Source: CAWJKP01 sp963843465
GTDB taxonomy: Bacteria > Planctomycetota > Planctomycetia > Pirellulales > Thermoguttaceae
DNA: 64,000 nucleotides
Reading direction: 5' to 3'
NCBI GenBank assembly: GCA_963843465.1
Contig: CAWJKP010000006.1
Coordinates: forward strand, 367,841-431,840
Positions 10,321-19,309 of the stretch are shown one piece after another. The position numbers were made by a program, and so were the translations under genes. The first letter of the stretch is position 1. Every line of letters starts with the position of its first letter. The notes under the pieces were generated by a model, which ran no database searches, had not been told where the DNA came from, and saw nothing but the letters and a program-made list of their open reading frames with translations.

Positions 10321-10394
10321 AAAGCCGGATGCTTGGAAACTTGCACGTCCGGTTTGGGGTTGGGGCCGGGGCGAAATTCCCCGGCCTACACCAC
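10321..10394 (+). ncRNA. Group II intron domains V and VI
   Basis: Domain V: AAGCCGGA pairs with TCCGGTTT around a GAAA-capped stem, with AGC at the base and the CG bulge. Domain VI: an eight-base perfect stem (GGCCGGGG with CCCCGGCC, loop CGAAATT) followed by TACACCAC; the A at 10388 lies seven bases from the 3' end and is the expected branch point. Confidence 0.8.
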
Positions 10395-10640
10395 ATCATC
10401 GAGGATCGCCACGTCGGTCCCTCCGATGTCGTCCGCGTCCGCCTGGACTTCAGCGACTGGCTGAAGACGCTCTCTCACCGCGACCGCAGGGTCGCCAACT
10501 TCCTCGCCCTCGGCAACCGCACCACCGATGCGGCCCGCAAGTTCGGCGTGTGCCAGGGCCGGATTTCGCAGATCCGCAACGAACCGTCCGAATCGTGGAA
10601 GGAGTTCACGGGCGACGAGCCCAGGCCCGAGGCAGCGTAG
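10395..10640 (+). CDS. HTH regulator, 3' exon
   Basis: This 81-residue second exon reads IIEDRHVGPSDVV..., then DRRVANFLALGNRTTDAARKFGVCQGRISQIR, a sigma-region-4-like helix-turn-helix, and ends in PEAA. It has no start codon of its own in a sensible place and is in frame with exon 1 only if 8870-10394 is removed as an intron. The complete spliced protein would be about 208 residues. Confidence 0.75.
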   Translation: MIEDRHVGPSDVVRVRLDFSDWLKTLSHRDRRVANFLALGNRTTDAARKFGVCQGRISQIRNEPSESWKEFTGDEPRPEAA

Positions 10641-10749
10641 CACTGTTGTCAGTTCGTGTCGAAGGCCGCCCTGCTCCTTGTCGGGCAGGCCGGCCTGGTG
10701 CCTCGGCTTCAGATCCATTCCCGTCCCTTTCAATCCCAAAGGAGACTGT

Positions 10750-10947
10750 ATGGCAGTTCCCATCGCCCTGGCCGCCAGCGTGCTGGCCGTGGTGCTCGTC
10801 GTCGTTTTGGCCCGCGAGATCCGTTTGAGACGGGCCTTGGAATGTCTGCTGAAGAAGTTGCTTACCTATTGGAGGACCCATGCGCATACCCGCGTACCTG
10901 ATGCCGATCGTCCTGCTGACGCTGGTGATTGTCGGCTGCACAAGTAG
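10750..10947 (+). CDS. Small single-pass membrane protein
   Basis: The ATG at 10750 follows AAAGGAGA at good spacing. The 65-residue product has one transmembrane helix (about residues 3-22, IALAASVLAVVLVVVLA) followed by a basic segment (REIRLRRALECLLKKLL). Its 3' end overlaps the start of the lipoprotein gene at 10880 by 68 bases, suggesting translational coupling. The family is not identified; such pairs occur in planctomycete mobile regions next to the HTH gene above. Confidence 0.55.
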   Translation: MAVPIALAASVLAVVLVVVLAREIRLRRALECLLKKLLTYWRTHAHTRVPDADRPADAGDCRLHK

Positions 10948-11044
10948 CGACGATCGGCTGGTCGAGATGGCCCGTGAGAACGCAGCGCGGGAGGCCGAGA
11001 GCCAGCGACAGATGGCCGACTTGGAGAAGCAGGTCGCCGAAGGT
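10880..11044 (+). pseudogene. Lipoprotein, N-terminal part, truncated by an IS remnant
   Basis: The ATG at 10880 has GGAGG five bases upstream. A lipoprotein signal is evident (IPAYLMPIVLLTLVIVGC, lipobox Cys near residue 19), then a charged coiled-coil-like segment (EMARENAAREAESQRQMADLEKQVAE). At about 11045 the sequence turns into ISAs1-like transposase DNA on the opposite strand. The frame runs on to 11473 only through foreign sequence, so the natural C-terminus is lost. Confidence 0.65.
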
Positions 11045-11203
11045 GGCCTCCGCAGCAGCGGCACGCAGCGCCGTCAGCCACATCGTGAAACAGGCTTGAA
11101 AGGCATCCGGCTTCAAGGTGGCCAAAACACGTCGGAAGACATCTTTCTGCGGAATGCCATGCGGAAGGTCCAGCAACTTCAACAAGACCTCGGACTTCAT
11201 ATT
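11045..11203 (-). pseudogene. ISAs1-family transposase fragment
   Basis: The minus strand encodes LLKLLDLPHGIPQKDVFRRV, then LKPDAFQACFTMWLTALRAAAAE, the conserved N-terminal region of ISAs1-type transposases. Only about 52 residues survive. It is bounded on the left by the lipoprotein gene and on the right, exactly, by the inverted repeat of the IS66 element. Confidence 0.7.
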
Positions 11204-11222
11204 GGTAGCTGCCCATTCTGTG
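11204..11222 (+). repeat. IS66 left inverted repeat
   Basis: GGTAGCTGCCCATTCTGTG, exact complement of 12910-12928. Confidence 0.9.
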
Positions 11223-11312
11223 CGCAGGGGTGGCAGGCTGAGAGTTGCTATGTTTCTCAGTGGGATGGGCGCGCGGAGGGAGGGACGGCGGCAGAGCCGG
11301 GGCCAAGGGAGG

Positions 11313-12865
11313 TTATCCGCTCGGCACGGGAATCACGCGGTCCAGCAGGGAGGGGCGGCCATCGGCCGAAAAGCCGGGGCCGATCAAGCCGAGTTTCTCC
11401 GCCAGTCGGGCAAAGCAACTTCGGCCCGTCTCGGACCAGCGGCGGATCTCCTCGATCACGCTCGATAGCGTAAAGATGGAAAGATGTTGACGGAGCGATT
11501 CCAACACGCTCACGATCACCGTTTGACGCCGTGCGCCGCGCACCGTCTTGTTGGTGCGGCCCGTGTCCCGAGCCTGCGCTGGAGAGCGGAGCGTCCGTTC
11601 GGCTTCGTTGTTCGTGCCCGACACCGCCAGCGTTTCACCATTGGGCTTCTCCACCGGCTCCGCCGTGACGAACGTGAAGAGTTGCTCTGCCAACATTACC
11701 CGCATCAGTTCGTTGCACAGCCGTCGATAGTCGTCTTCCGGCCCTTCCCCCGGCGGCAGTTCGGCCACCCACATCGGAGCACACAGATCAAGAATCTCAT
11801 CGTCCAACACCGCGACCTTCCCCTTGCGGCCCTCCGTGCTCAGCCGCCGGTCGCGCTGCACTCGACAGGCTTTGCGGTAAATCTCCAGCAGCCGATCCGT
11901 GAGCCGGCGATACTCGGCGTTGGCCGGTTCCAGCAGCGTCAGCTTGATCGCCTTACGCAGAAAATGCGCCCAGCATTTCTGCGACTGCGTAAAGTTCGCA
12001 TACACCGCCGCATCGTCGCTGATCACCATCCCCGCAAACGTCGCCGGATCGAGAATCTGCCGCAGCGTCTCCGCGTCTTTATGCACGCCGAAGAACAATA
12101 CCCGAACCTTTTCGGAGAGAAATGCCCACACGCCGTGGATGCTCCACCCCGTCTCGTCGGTATGCACCACGAGCGAGTTTGCCAAGAGGATGCACAGCAG
12201 ATCGAACTCCCCTTCCCATTGCCGTGCCAACCGGTTCAACAGCGCGTCGGCCTGCGACTTCCGCAGTTTCAGGTTCTGGAAGAAGTTCATCAGCAGGCAT
12301 ACCTTGTCGAACGACAGCCCGACGACGTACACCTGGTACGCGATGGCCAGCACGATTTCGGCCCCAAACTCGCTGCGGCCGAAGACGCCGGGGATTTGGC
12401 CGTATTGACTGTTCGGGCCGCGATAGATTTCATAGGCCACCAACACCGCTTGGCCGTTCTCCAGCCGCCATACCGGCCGCGTGTGCGACAACCAGCAGTC
12501 TGATCCCGGTACGCCCGCCGGAAAGACTTTCTCGGTCCGCATGGCCTGGGCGATCTTCTCCGCCGTGCTGATCCGCCCGCCCCGCGACCGCCGCCTTCGC
12601 TTGCGCTGTTTCTTTCCGCGAGCCTCCTGTCGCTGCTCTTCCGCGCCAGCGAAAACGGCTGCGAAACCTTTGCTGTCGGCGGTCCGCCCCGTTGCCGCTC
12701 CAACTCCTCAATCCGCCGCCGCGCCTGGTCGAGTTCCTGTTTCGTCTGGTCGAGTATCTGCTTGGTCGCCTGCAACTCCCGCTGCAACGTCACGACCAGT
12801 TCGACCAGCCGATCTGGCGTGATCTGTCCCTCGCGGACATCGTCCTTGAACTGTTCAACATCCAT
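11313..12865 (-). CDS. IS66-family transposase, one frameshift
   Basis: The ATG at 12865 gives a coiled-coil N-terminus (QRELQATKQILDQTKQELDQ) typical of IS66 transposases, then a basic linker. At about 12645 one base is missing; restoring it joins SQPFSLA to EEQRQEARGKKQRKRRR and the catalytic part that starts near MRTEKVFPAGV. DDE residues are visible in VVHTDETGW, VISDDAAVYANF and GTNNEAERTLR. Restored length is about 518 residues, normal for the family. If the frameshift is real the element is dead; if it is an assembly error the element may be active. Confidence 0.85.
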
Positions 12866-12879
12866 GCCTCCTTCATAAT

Positions 12880-14999
12880 CTATTTGCCAAAATCACGTAG
12901 CGCCAGTTTCACAGAATGGGCAGCTACCCCAAAATACCTAATGGCCAGTTCAGCAAACGCGTAGTTATCATGGTCGGTGTACTTACAAATCAGCCTGACG
13001 GCCGATCCGGTGCTTGCTCCCGCCGGGAAGTTTACCCCCGCCAGCACCGTCCCATACGCCGATCGGTCCGGCGTCTGAATCTCGTTGACGACTACGGCCC
13101 CAGACTGAAGCGTCAGGAATCCCGACGTGACCGCCGGGTCGCCGTACATTTCGTAGATCCAGTTCGCCGCCTCCGTGGCGGGCAAGGCTTGGACCATCCA
13201 CGCCTGCCCCAGATCGTCCCGCCACGTCCAGTCCGAAATGCTGCACGGGTAGGTATTGACTAGGGCAAGCATGTCGGACAGGCTTTCGACGACCTGCGTA
13301 AATCGGTTGGTGCCATAATTCAAGCCACCCTGTCCCATGAACCGCCACGCCGGGCCGCCGGGGACGTAGTTCGTGAGTTGGTAAAGCGCGCCCATGCTGG
13401 AGCAAAAGCACCAGTCCCCGACGTTGCAAGTCACCGTGGCGGTTGCCGTCGCCCCGCTCCCGTCGCCGCCCGTAATGCTGATCGTCGGGGGCGTCGTGTA
13501 GCCTTGGCCGGGATCGGTGATGTTGATGCCGCTCACCGTGCCGCTGATCGTCGCCGTGGCGGTCGCACCAGAGCCGCCGCCCGCCGAAAAGGAAATCGTC
13601 GGCGCGGAAGCAAAACCGCTGCCCGGCAACACAACCTGGACTGAGACTACGGCCCCGTTGGCGATCGTCGCCCAGGCAAAAGCCCCCGAGCCGCCGCCGC
13701 CGGAAATCGTTACCAGCGGAGGCGACGTGTAGCCCGTGCCGCCCTGGCCCACTGTGATCGCGGTGAGGATGTTGGTGATGGTCGCCGTGGCCGTGGCGCC
13801 GGTGCCGTTGCCCGTGATTGTCACGGTCGGGATCGACGTGTAGCCGAGCCCGCCGTTGCCGACGCTGATCGCGGCGACGGTCTCCAATCCGGCCATTGCC
13901 GATGGCGTAGCAACCGTGCCGTGGAAGACGTTGGTGGTCAAGACTGGCGTGCCCGTGCCGAGGAACGTCCAGTTACTCGGCATGGTGCCAGGTGTCTGCT
14001 GTAGCTGGTAGATGCCCGGAACGTCCGAACGCCAATACCAAGACCACTGCGCGACGCTGCTGTTCGCGGTGCCGGCACCGGCGCGCCGTTGCCCGGAGGA
14101 GGCGAGAAGGTCACTACGGGCTGGATCGTATAGCCGCTGCCGGCGTGGGTAATCGTGACGGCGGAAACGTAGGTCTGGCCGTTCCAAGTGCTTAGTATGG
14201 CTTCAGCGGTCGCGTTGTCCCCCGTAGGCGATGGAGAGATATTGATCGTGGGGGCCGACGTGTAGCCGCTGCCGTAAGCCTGGTTGGTGACGGTGATGCT
14301 GCCGACCGACCCGAAGGCGGTCATGGCGGCGGCGCTGGAGACCACGCCCAAATAGGTCGCCGTGCCGGACAGCAGAGAGGGCAGGTTCTTGGCAATCCAG
14401 CTCGACCCGTTCCACTGATAAGCGTTCGGCACATCGGTTCGCCAGCACCAATCGAACGGCATCGGCGTTAGTGCATTCATGGCAGCAGCGGAAGCTACCA
14501 CGCCGAGGTCGGCACCGTTGATAAAGTTCGGGGATGAGATCGAGGCGAACAAGTAGCGCGCCGCCCATGTCGATCCGTTGTAGGACCAGATGTCTTCAAG
14601 ATCGGACCGCCAGCACCAGTTGCCAGCCTTGGGCGTCGTTAGACCATTCATCGCCGACGTGCTCGACACGCCGCCGAGATAGACGGCTGCGGGGATCGTC
14701 TTGCCAGTTGGCCCGGTTCATTGGAGAGCGCCCGTGCTGCCGTTGATAACGTATTGGAAGACCCCGGGCACATCGGAGCGGAAGCACCAGTCGCCCGGGT
14801 TGGGCGTCAAGGCGTCCATCGCCGCGGCCGATGCCACCTTGCCGAGGCAGTGACTCGGGGAAGCCGACCCCGTAGCGATCGTCCACTCCGACCGCAGTGT
14901 GCCACTAACCCCGATAAAATGGTCCTCTTCGTAGACACAACACCCGCATTTCCACCCACAGGGGTTGATCTTGCCCAGCGGCGTCATCAGGATCGACAT
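12880..14999 (-). pseudogene. Prophage-like repeat protein (tail/fibre type), broken three ways
   Basis: From ATG 14999 the protein shows three or more copies of a module (AAAMxxLTPxxxDWCWRxDVPxxYQWNG) that names each block, then repeats of the type GxGYTSxPTIxIxGGxGSGATATATI, seen in phage virion and tail-fibre-like proteins. The gene is interrupted by an in-frame TGA at 14718-14720, by a single-base frameshift near 14085, and at its 3' end by the IS66 repeat at 12928. Without these it would be about 700 residues. The repeats suggest beta-sandwich or carbohydrate-contacting units. The exact virion role is unknown. Confidence 0.6.
12910..12928 (-). repeat. IS66 right inverted repeat
   Basis: Exact complement of the left repeat at 11204-11222. 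It has replaced the last codons of the prophage-like gene on its right. Confidence 0.9.
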
Positions 15000-15009
15000 A
15001 GGCCCACCG

Positions 15010-15966
15010 TCAGGAAGAAGAGCAGGGAGCGACCATTACTTGCCAGCCGAGGCCCAGCACGTAGCCCATCGTGACACCTGTGGCATCGTTGACTGAGGCT
15101 CCCGAGGGGAGATAAACGGTAACGACCGTCGTTGCGCCAGCCAGCGTCAGCGTAACCGTACCGTTGGAATGGTAGGTGCCGTTGCGGAGCGCCGCTCCCG
15201 ATTCGCAGACTTCGAGGATCGAGCCGTGAGGCCGGCACCTGATTTTCTCCCCGCACAGGGCCCAGTGTTGGCCATCGGCATCGGTCGCCGTCAGCGTCGG
15301 TCCCACCGGCGCCCCATACGCCGATCCCGTCCACGGGCAGACCTGCACCAGACACGTCCCGCCGGCGTTCAAGTTGTCGGTCGTGGCAGGGGAAGATCCA
15401 GCCGGGACGACTTGGCAAACAATGTCCCCCTCGACGCGCAGCACCAAGGCTCGGTTGTTAGTCGTATCCAAGTCCAAACAAAGGAACCCCGGTAGATTCG
15501 CCCCCAGCGTCCATGCGCCCGATTCCACGCCGCAGACTTGCCCGGCGGTAGGGGCGTTGCTGGTGTCGTAGATCGCCCAGACGGGAACGAGCTTGGCATC
15601 CCAAGCCAAGCCGTAGTTATCGGCGGGGATGTCGGTACTCCTGTTGATGAGGAGGATTTGCCCGCCGCCGCCAGGGCTGTCGGCCTGGTCGCCATTGAAA
15701 ACATTCCTGCCACCATCGGCATTGTGGATCGTGGTATTGGCGACGAAAACGCCGTAGGCGGGGAGGGTGTCGCCAGAGGTGTTGTAGAAGATGATCTGCC
15801 GAAGCAGCGGCGGAGGTGGCACGTTGATGGAGATCCCGTGGGGGAGTTCGTTCACCGTGCAGCCCGTGCCGCTGAGATTGCAGACCTTCCGCAGGTTGGC
15901 GATCATGTCCGCCAGCAGTTCCGGCGTGATCTCGTCGCGGGAAGCGGGAAGGCGGAGGGTGCGCAT
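15010..15966 (-). CDS. Hypothetical prophage-like structural protein
   Basis: An intact 318-residue frame on the same strand as its neighbours, ending in TGA only 11 bases before the start of the next gene. The N-terminus (RLPASRDEITPELLADMIANLRKVCN) is helical; the rest is beta-rich with several Cys and a C-terminal low-charge region. No catalytic motif or signal peptide was seen. Gene order and tight packing support a virion or tail-assembly role, but I do not recognise the family. Confidence 0.6.
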   Translation of the reverse strand: MRTLRLPASRDEITPELLADMIANLRKVCNLSGTGCTVNELPHGISINVPPPPLLRQIIFYNTSGDTLPAYGVFVANTTIHNADGGRNVFNGDQADSPGGGGQILLINRSTDIPADNYGLAWDAKLVPVWAIYDTSNAPTAGQVCGVESGAWTLGANLPGFLCLDLDTTNNRALVLRVEGDIVCQVVPAGSSPATTDNLNAGGTCLVQVCPWTGSAYGAPVGPTLTATDADGQHWALCGEKIRCRPHGSILEVCESGAALRNGTYHSNGTVTLTLAGATTVVTVYLPSGASVNDATGVTMGYVLGLGWQVMVAPCSSS

Positions 15967-15981
15967 AGCTTGGGGACCGCT

Positions 15982-17267
15982 TCAGGGGGCCTGCATCAGA
16001 AAGAGTTGATCAAACGGATGGTTCGCCCCAGCCACCAGGCCAGGAGGCTGATTGATGGGGAGCGTTGTATCTTCGGCGTCGAGGTACTTACGCCGCGTGT
16101 TGAAAGAGATGAAGGGGTTGGTGGGCTGCTCAAAGGTCATCTCATACCAACCCGGCAGTATATCGCCTCCGAACAAGAGCCCTGCGAACAGGCCCCGTTC
16201 GGATCCTATGTACCAATCGCAGTTCCAAGGAATGTATTCGGGGCCGTTTACGTCGCAATCATAGTCGGTCCATTGGGCATAGGTGGTCCGCCAGGAGAAA
16301 GTATAGATAATGTCCCATCACTGCATGCTCTGGGTGTACGGCAAACCGATCGGGGCCGTGAGAAAGTTTGTGGGATCGTTGCTGAAACTTTTGGGCACCG
16401 TCCGCATGATCGGTTCGGCGGAATCAAAGCGAAGCGTTCCCTGCGGAAACGTATTGTTGGGCAAACCGGGGATCGTCATGTTGGCGGGGGTCCATGCCTG
16501 CTGCCCATTGATGCGACTCGTGAGTTGCCTGATCGTATCCCAAGGTACGCTCGGGCACATCACGCGGCGAATGGTGAATTCCTGCCACGTCTCGGTCACC
16601 AATAGTGCCGAGTTTCCGGCGTTCGGCATGCGCGCCGGTGTGCCAACAATCGCGCTCGCGACACAAAAACTGTTCTGTTCCCCGGGATAGCCGTTGGCGG
16701 GGAAGGTCCGCGAACAGGGATGGAACTGGGGATCAACGTAGTCGAAGGCGTTTTGCGGCGTACCCCCGGGCCCGGCCATCGGGCCGCTGTAGATGGACAA
16801 AAGCGGACGATAGATCGCCTCGACGTAGGCCCCGCACATGTTGGGCGATTTCTGATTCGTGTACGTTCCATCTGAAGCCAGGCTTTGCGGGCCATCGAAG
16901 ATGATCGGTTGCGAAAGGGCGTTGTCAATGTCGGATGGCTGTACGTCCGCTCCGCCAAACTGCCGCAGAAGCATCACTGGACTGCTGGTCACGCTACGGC
17001 GGTCGAATGGGGCCGGGTGGGCCTCGACGCAATAATAGAAGGGATAATCCCAATCGGTCGCGGGAAGCTGCCGGTTATAGGGCGTCGTCGTGCCCGGCGC
17101 CCCTGAATCCCGTTACCGACGACATATCCCAGGAGTCTCGAAACGACGGCTGGAGCGGCGGATGCCGGCTCGACATAGAACGTGGTGACGATCTCGCCGC
17201 CCGTGCTGGTAATCCGGACCCGCTTGTCCACAGCTTCGAGGAGCGTGATGAGACTCGTGTCGGCCAT
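15982..17267 (-). pseudogene. Prophage-like structural protein with a frameshift and an in-frame TGA
   Basis: ATG 17267 opens MADTSLITLLEAVDKRVRIT. At about 17104 a missing base is needed to continue into LPATDWDYPFYYCVEAHPAPF and then the long open segment QPSDIDNALSQPIIFDGP. At 16318-16320 the same frame meets TGA, directly followed by clearly coding sequence (WDIIYTFSWRTTYAQWTDYD, ... FEQPTNPFISFNTRRKYLD) to a stop at 15982. The complete product would be about 428 residues. Aromatic-rich, Cys-containing sequence suggests a capsid or tail component. The family is not recognised. Confidence 0.5.
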
Positions 17268-17897
17268 CAGATAACACTCCCTGCCGCGCGCCGAAAGACG
17301 GTGCGGATGGAAATACCGTCGTTGACCATGGTCTTGATGTTCATGCTGATCTCGCGGAGCAGGCGGGTCATTTCTCCCGGTTCACCTTCCATGCCGCCGC
17401 CAGAGACGCTTACCGCCCCGCCCCCACCAGCCCCTCCTTCACCAGCCCCGCCCCCTGCTTCTTGCCCTTGTCCGAACAAGCCGCCCAGGGCGGAGCCGAC
17501 CATGCGGCCCGCGGTCCCGGCGATCGCCCCTCCCGCCAGGCCCATGGCCGTCGCGCCAAGGTCGGATGCCTTCACTTGGCCGCCGCCCATGACGGTGCCC
17601 AGCAGTCCCCCAGCCGCCATGCCGATGGAACTGCCCAGAGGGCCGCCCATCGATCCGAAGGCATAGCCGACGGCTGAGCCGAGATCGTGAAACAGCCGGG
17701 GCTCCCGGCGGAGCCGGCGTGGCAGGCGTCGGCGTGGGCCCAGACGGTTGCGCTTGGCCGGGCGGCGCTCCCGGCGGTGCTCCCGGTGGCGGGGGTGGCG
17801 CTTGAATGGGCGGCAGGGTTGGCGCTCCCGGCATGGTGCCACCAGGCGGGGCTCCCGGCGGCGGAGGTGGCGGTTGAGGGGGCGGCGCTCCCGGTAT
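17267..17897 (-). pseudogene. Pro- then Gly-rich prophage-like protein, cut by an IS
   Basis: The upstream part is a Pro-rich linker (PPPQPPPPPGAPPGG, QAPPPPPGAPPGAPPGQ). After a one-base frame change near 17690 it continues as a Gly/Ala-rich membrane-active-looking stretch (LGSAVGYAFGSMGGPLGSS, GLAGGAIAGTAGRMVGSALGG) and a polar C-terminus. The Gly-rich part resembles tape-measure or membrane-inserting segments of phage tails. Its 5' end is missing because the IS boundary lies at 17898. The last codons touch the start of the next gene. Confidence 0.45.
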
Positions 17898-17923
17898 CAG
17901 CGATTTTCAGGGGCCTATTGATT
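17898..17923 (+). repeat. Left terminal inverted repeat of the deleted IS
   Basis: Begins CAGCGATTTTCAGGGGC; 24 of 26 bases match the complement of 18968-18993. Confidence 0.85.
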
Positions 17924-17924
17924 G

Positions 17925-18730
17925 GACCTTCGGCGGCGCTGGTCGCCACGTCGCTGGCCACGAAGGGAAGCCCGTTGGCCAACTCGAACCCGCGCTGACT
18001 GAGAGATCGCTGCTGACGCACGCCGGTGGAGCATAGTGCAGCCTCGTGGATCAGTTGCAGCGCCAAGCGGGGTTCGACGCGCTGCCCCGGCTGGCCGCTC
18101 CAGCCACAGAGCAAATCCCACGTTCCCAGCCGCAGGTGTTCGGGGATCAAGAGCCAAAGACCAATCAGGTTGCCGGATACCTTGTCGGCAAGAAGCTGTC
18201 GCACGCCGCGCTCCAAGCTGGCCGGATCGCAAGGCTCGGTACGGGTGCGTTTCTTCGTCCGCTGGGTCTCGATCTTCAGTTCATCCTTCGGGCGGTACTG
18301 ATAGAGTTTTTTTTTGAAGGCCGAACTCTTCGATCACCCGCTGCACGCTACGGATGCTGATCTCCCATCCACTTTGCAACAGTTTTTGAGTAATGACTTC
18401 GGCCGAAGCCTCGGGATCGAGAAAGCGGTGTCGGATCACTTGGCGAACGATCTCCGCCGTCCGACGGTAATGGGTCTTGGGACCGCGCCGCTGGCTTTGC
18501 AGCGCCTGGGCACCCAGTTCGGCAAAAGTGGTCCGCAACTGAAAGTAGCGTTGCTTGCTGAAACCGAACTTCTTGGCGGCCTGAATGGGTCCCAATCCTT
18601 CGCACTCGCCCTCGATGAGCATCGAGAGCTTGCGGGTGATTTCGTCGTCGGCGCGCACCGAGAGACGGCCGGCGGCCCCCACCAGGGCTTGGTTCTCCAG
18701 ATCGAACTGAGCCATGACTGCTTCCTCCAT
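17925..18730 (-). pseudogene. Transposase N-terminal half with an A9 slippery run
   Basis: From 18730 (or the ATG at 18715, MAQFDLENQ) the protein carries a helix-turn-helix region (GPIQAAKKFGFSKQRYFQLR) and a second one (ASAEVITQKLLQSGWEISIR). At 18307-18315 a run of nine A residues on the coding strand precedes a stop in the original frame; skipping one A continues the protein as LYQYRPKDELKIETQ... LIGLWLLIPEHLRLGTWDLL. It ends in the left terminal repeat without any DDE catalytic motif. The A9 run may be a programmed slippage site, as in many transposases, or a homopolymer error. Confidence 0.65.
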
Positions 18731-18967
18731 AAATGCAGCAGGAACGCGGCCCGCAACAGCACGAGCCAGGGCTGAGGATAGCAGAAACGGCCGTGAAAGT
18801 CAAATAAACTGTGGCGGTATTTTCCCAAAGAAAGGCAACGATCATTCAGAAACTCAGCCAATTACAGAGAACGTGGCGTCAGCATAACGCCATATTTACT
18901 TAGACCATTAGAGGGGTTGCCTGGCGCGAGGGCCGGGCAAGACGGGCAGCCACCCAAGAGTTGGGCA

Positions 18968-18993
18968 AATCAACAAGCCCCTGAAAATCGCTG
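18968..18993 (-). repeat. Right terminal inverted repeat of the deleted IS
   Basis: Inverted copy of 17898-17923. It encodes the foreign C-terminal residues of the truncated yjbQ frame. Confidence 0.85.
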
Positions 18994-19281
18994 CAAGAGC
19001 GTGGCCTGCAAGTGCGCATGGCCGTTGCCGTCGTGCCAGGCCTGCTCGTGGCCGTATTGGCGGCTCGGCGGGATCAGGCGGTCCAGCATCTCGGGCAGGT
19101 CGCGCTGGAGACCTGGCTCGAACTCGATAGTGCCCACCGCCGCCGTGCTGCCCACGCAAGAGACCTGTACGATGCCAGTCGTGACGCCGGAGCGCTCGAC
19201 GATGCCCACGACCTGATCGGTCAGATCGTCCATTTGCCGGTGGCCTGTCGTGTCGAAGTTGAGTTGTTCCTGGTGGACCAT
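18970..19281 (-). pseudogene. yjbQ: YjbQ (UPF0047) family protein, C-terminus lost
   Basis: ATG 19281 opens MVHQEQLNFDTTGHRQMDDLTDQV, followed by GIVQVSCVGSTAAVGTIEFEPG and HDGNGHAHLQATLL. This is the UPF0047/YjbQ fold, some members of which have thiamine-phosphate synthase activity in vitro. The last third (usually GPSLTVPV... and the C-terminal strand) is missing because the IS terminal repeat begins at 18993. The frame closes within the repeat. Confidence 0.8.
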
Positions 19282-19309
19282 GAAGGCTATCCTCGGGCCC
19301 GATGTTCAG

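Larger units (their letters stand above)
8870..10394 (+). mobile_element. Group II intron, about 1.5 kb, interrupted intron-encoded protein
   Basis: The 5' boundary is GTGCGCC at 8870, matching the GUGYG consensus. The 3' end is AC at 10393-10394, matching the AY rule. Domain V is seen at 10321-10355 (AGC triad, GAAA tetraloop, CG bulge) and domain VI at about 10356-10394 (eight-base GGCCGGGG/CCCCGGCC stem with an unpaired A seven bases from the end). Domains I-III should occupy 8870-9550. Joining 8869 to 10395 restores an open frame of a known protein type. The 1525-base length is short for an ORF-bearing intron because the reverse-transcriptase gene inside has lost its middle. Confidence 0.85.
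11204..12928 (-). mobile_element. IS66-family (ISBst12-type) insertion sequence
   Basis: A 1725-bp element bounded by perfect 19-bp inverted repeats (11204-11222 and 12910-12928, beginning GGTAGCTG) around a single transposase gene. Only the large tnpC-like gene is present, without tnpA and tnpB, as in the ISBst12 subgroup. The eight bases outside the two ends (TTCATATT left, CCAAAATA right) do not match, so no target duplication remains. Left and right flanks are unrelated genes. Confidence 0.85.
17898..18993. mobile_element. Internally deleted insertion sequence, 1.1 kb, 26-bp terminal inverted repeats
   Basis: The ends 17898-17923 and 18968-18993 are inverted copies, identical over the first 17 bases (CAGCGATTTTCAGGGGC) and 24 of 26 overall. 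Between them lies the N-terminal half of a transposase gene on the minus strand. The coding sequence runs straight into the left terminal repeat, so the C-terminal catalytic region has been deleted internally. Flanking bases do not form a target duplication: a prophage-like gene lies left and a truncated yjbQ lies right. Confidence 0.8.

Noticed and set aside
11197..12936. Target-site duplication around the IS66 element
   Set aside because: TTCATATT and CCAAAATA differ at most positions; shifting the boundary by one or two bases does not help.
16935..17666. Plus-strand frame of 243 codons over the prophage-like genes
   Set aside because: Pro/Ala-rich antisense of the Gly-rich minus-strand protein; neighbouring genes are all on the minus strand and tightly packed.
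12880..17897. TGA read as tryptophan throughout the prophage-like genes
   Set aside because: The gene at 15010-15966 ends in TGA and reading through it would overlap the next gene by about 100 bases. Host genes also use TGA as stop.
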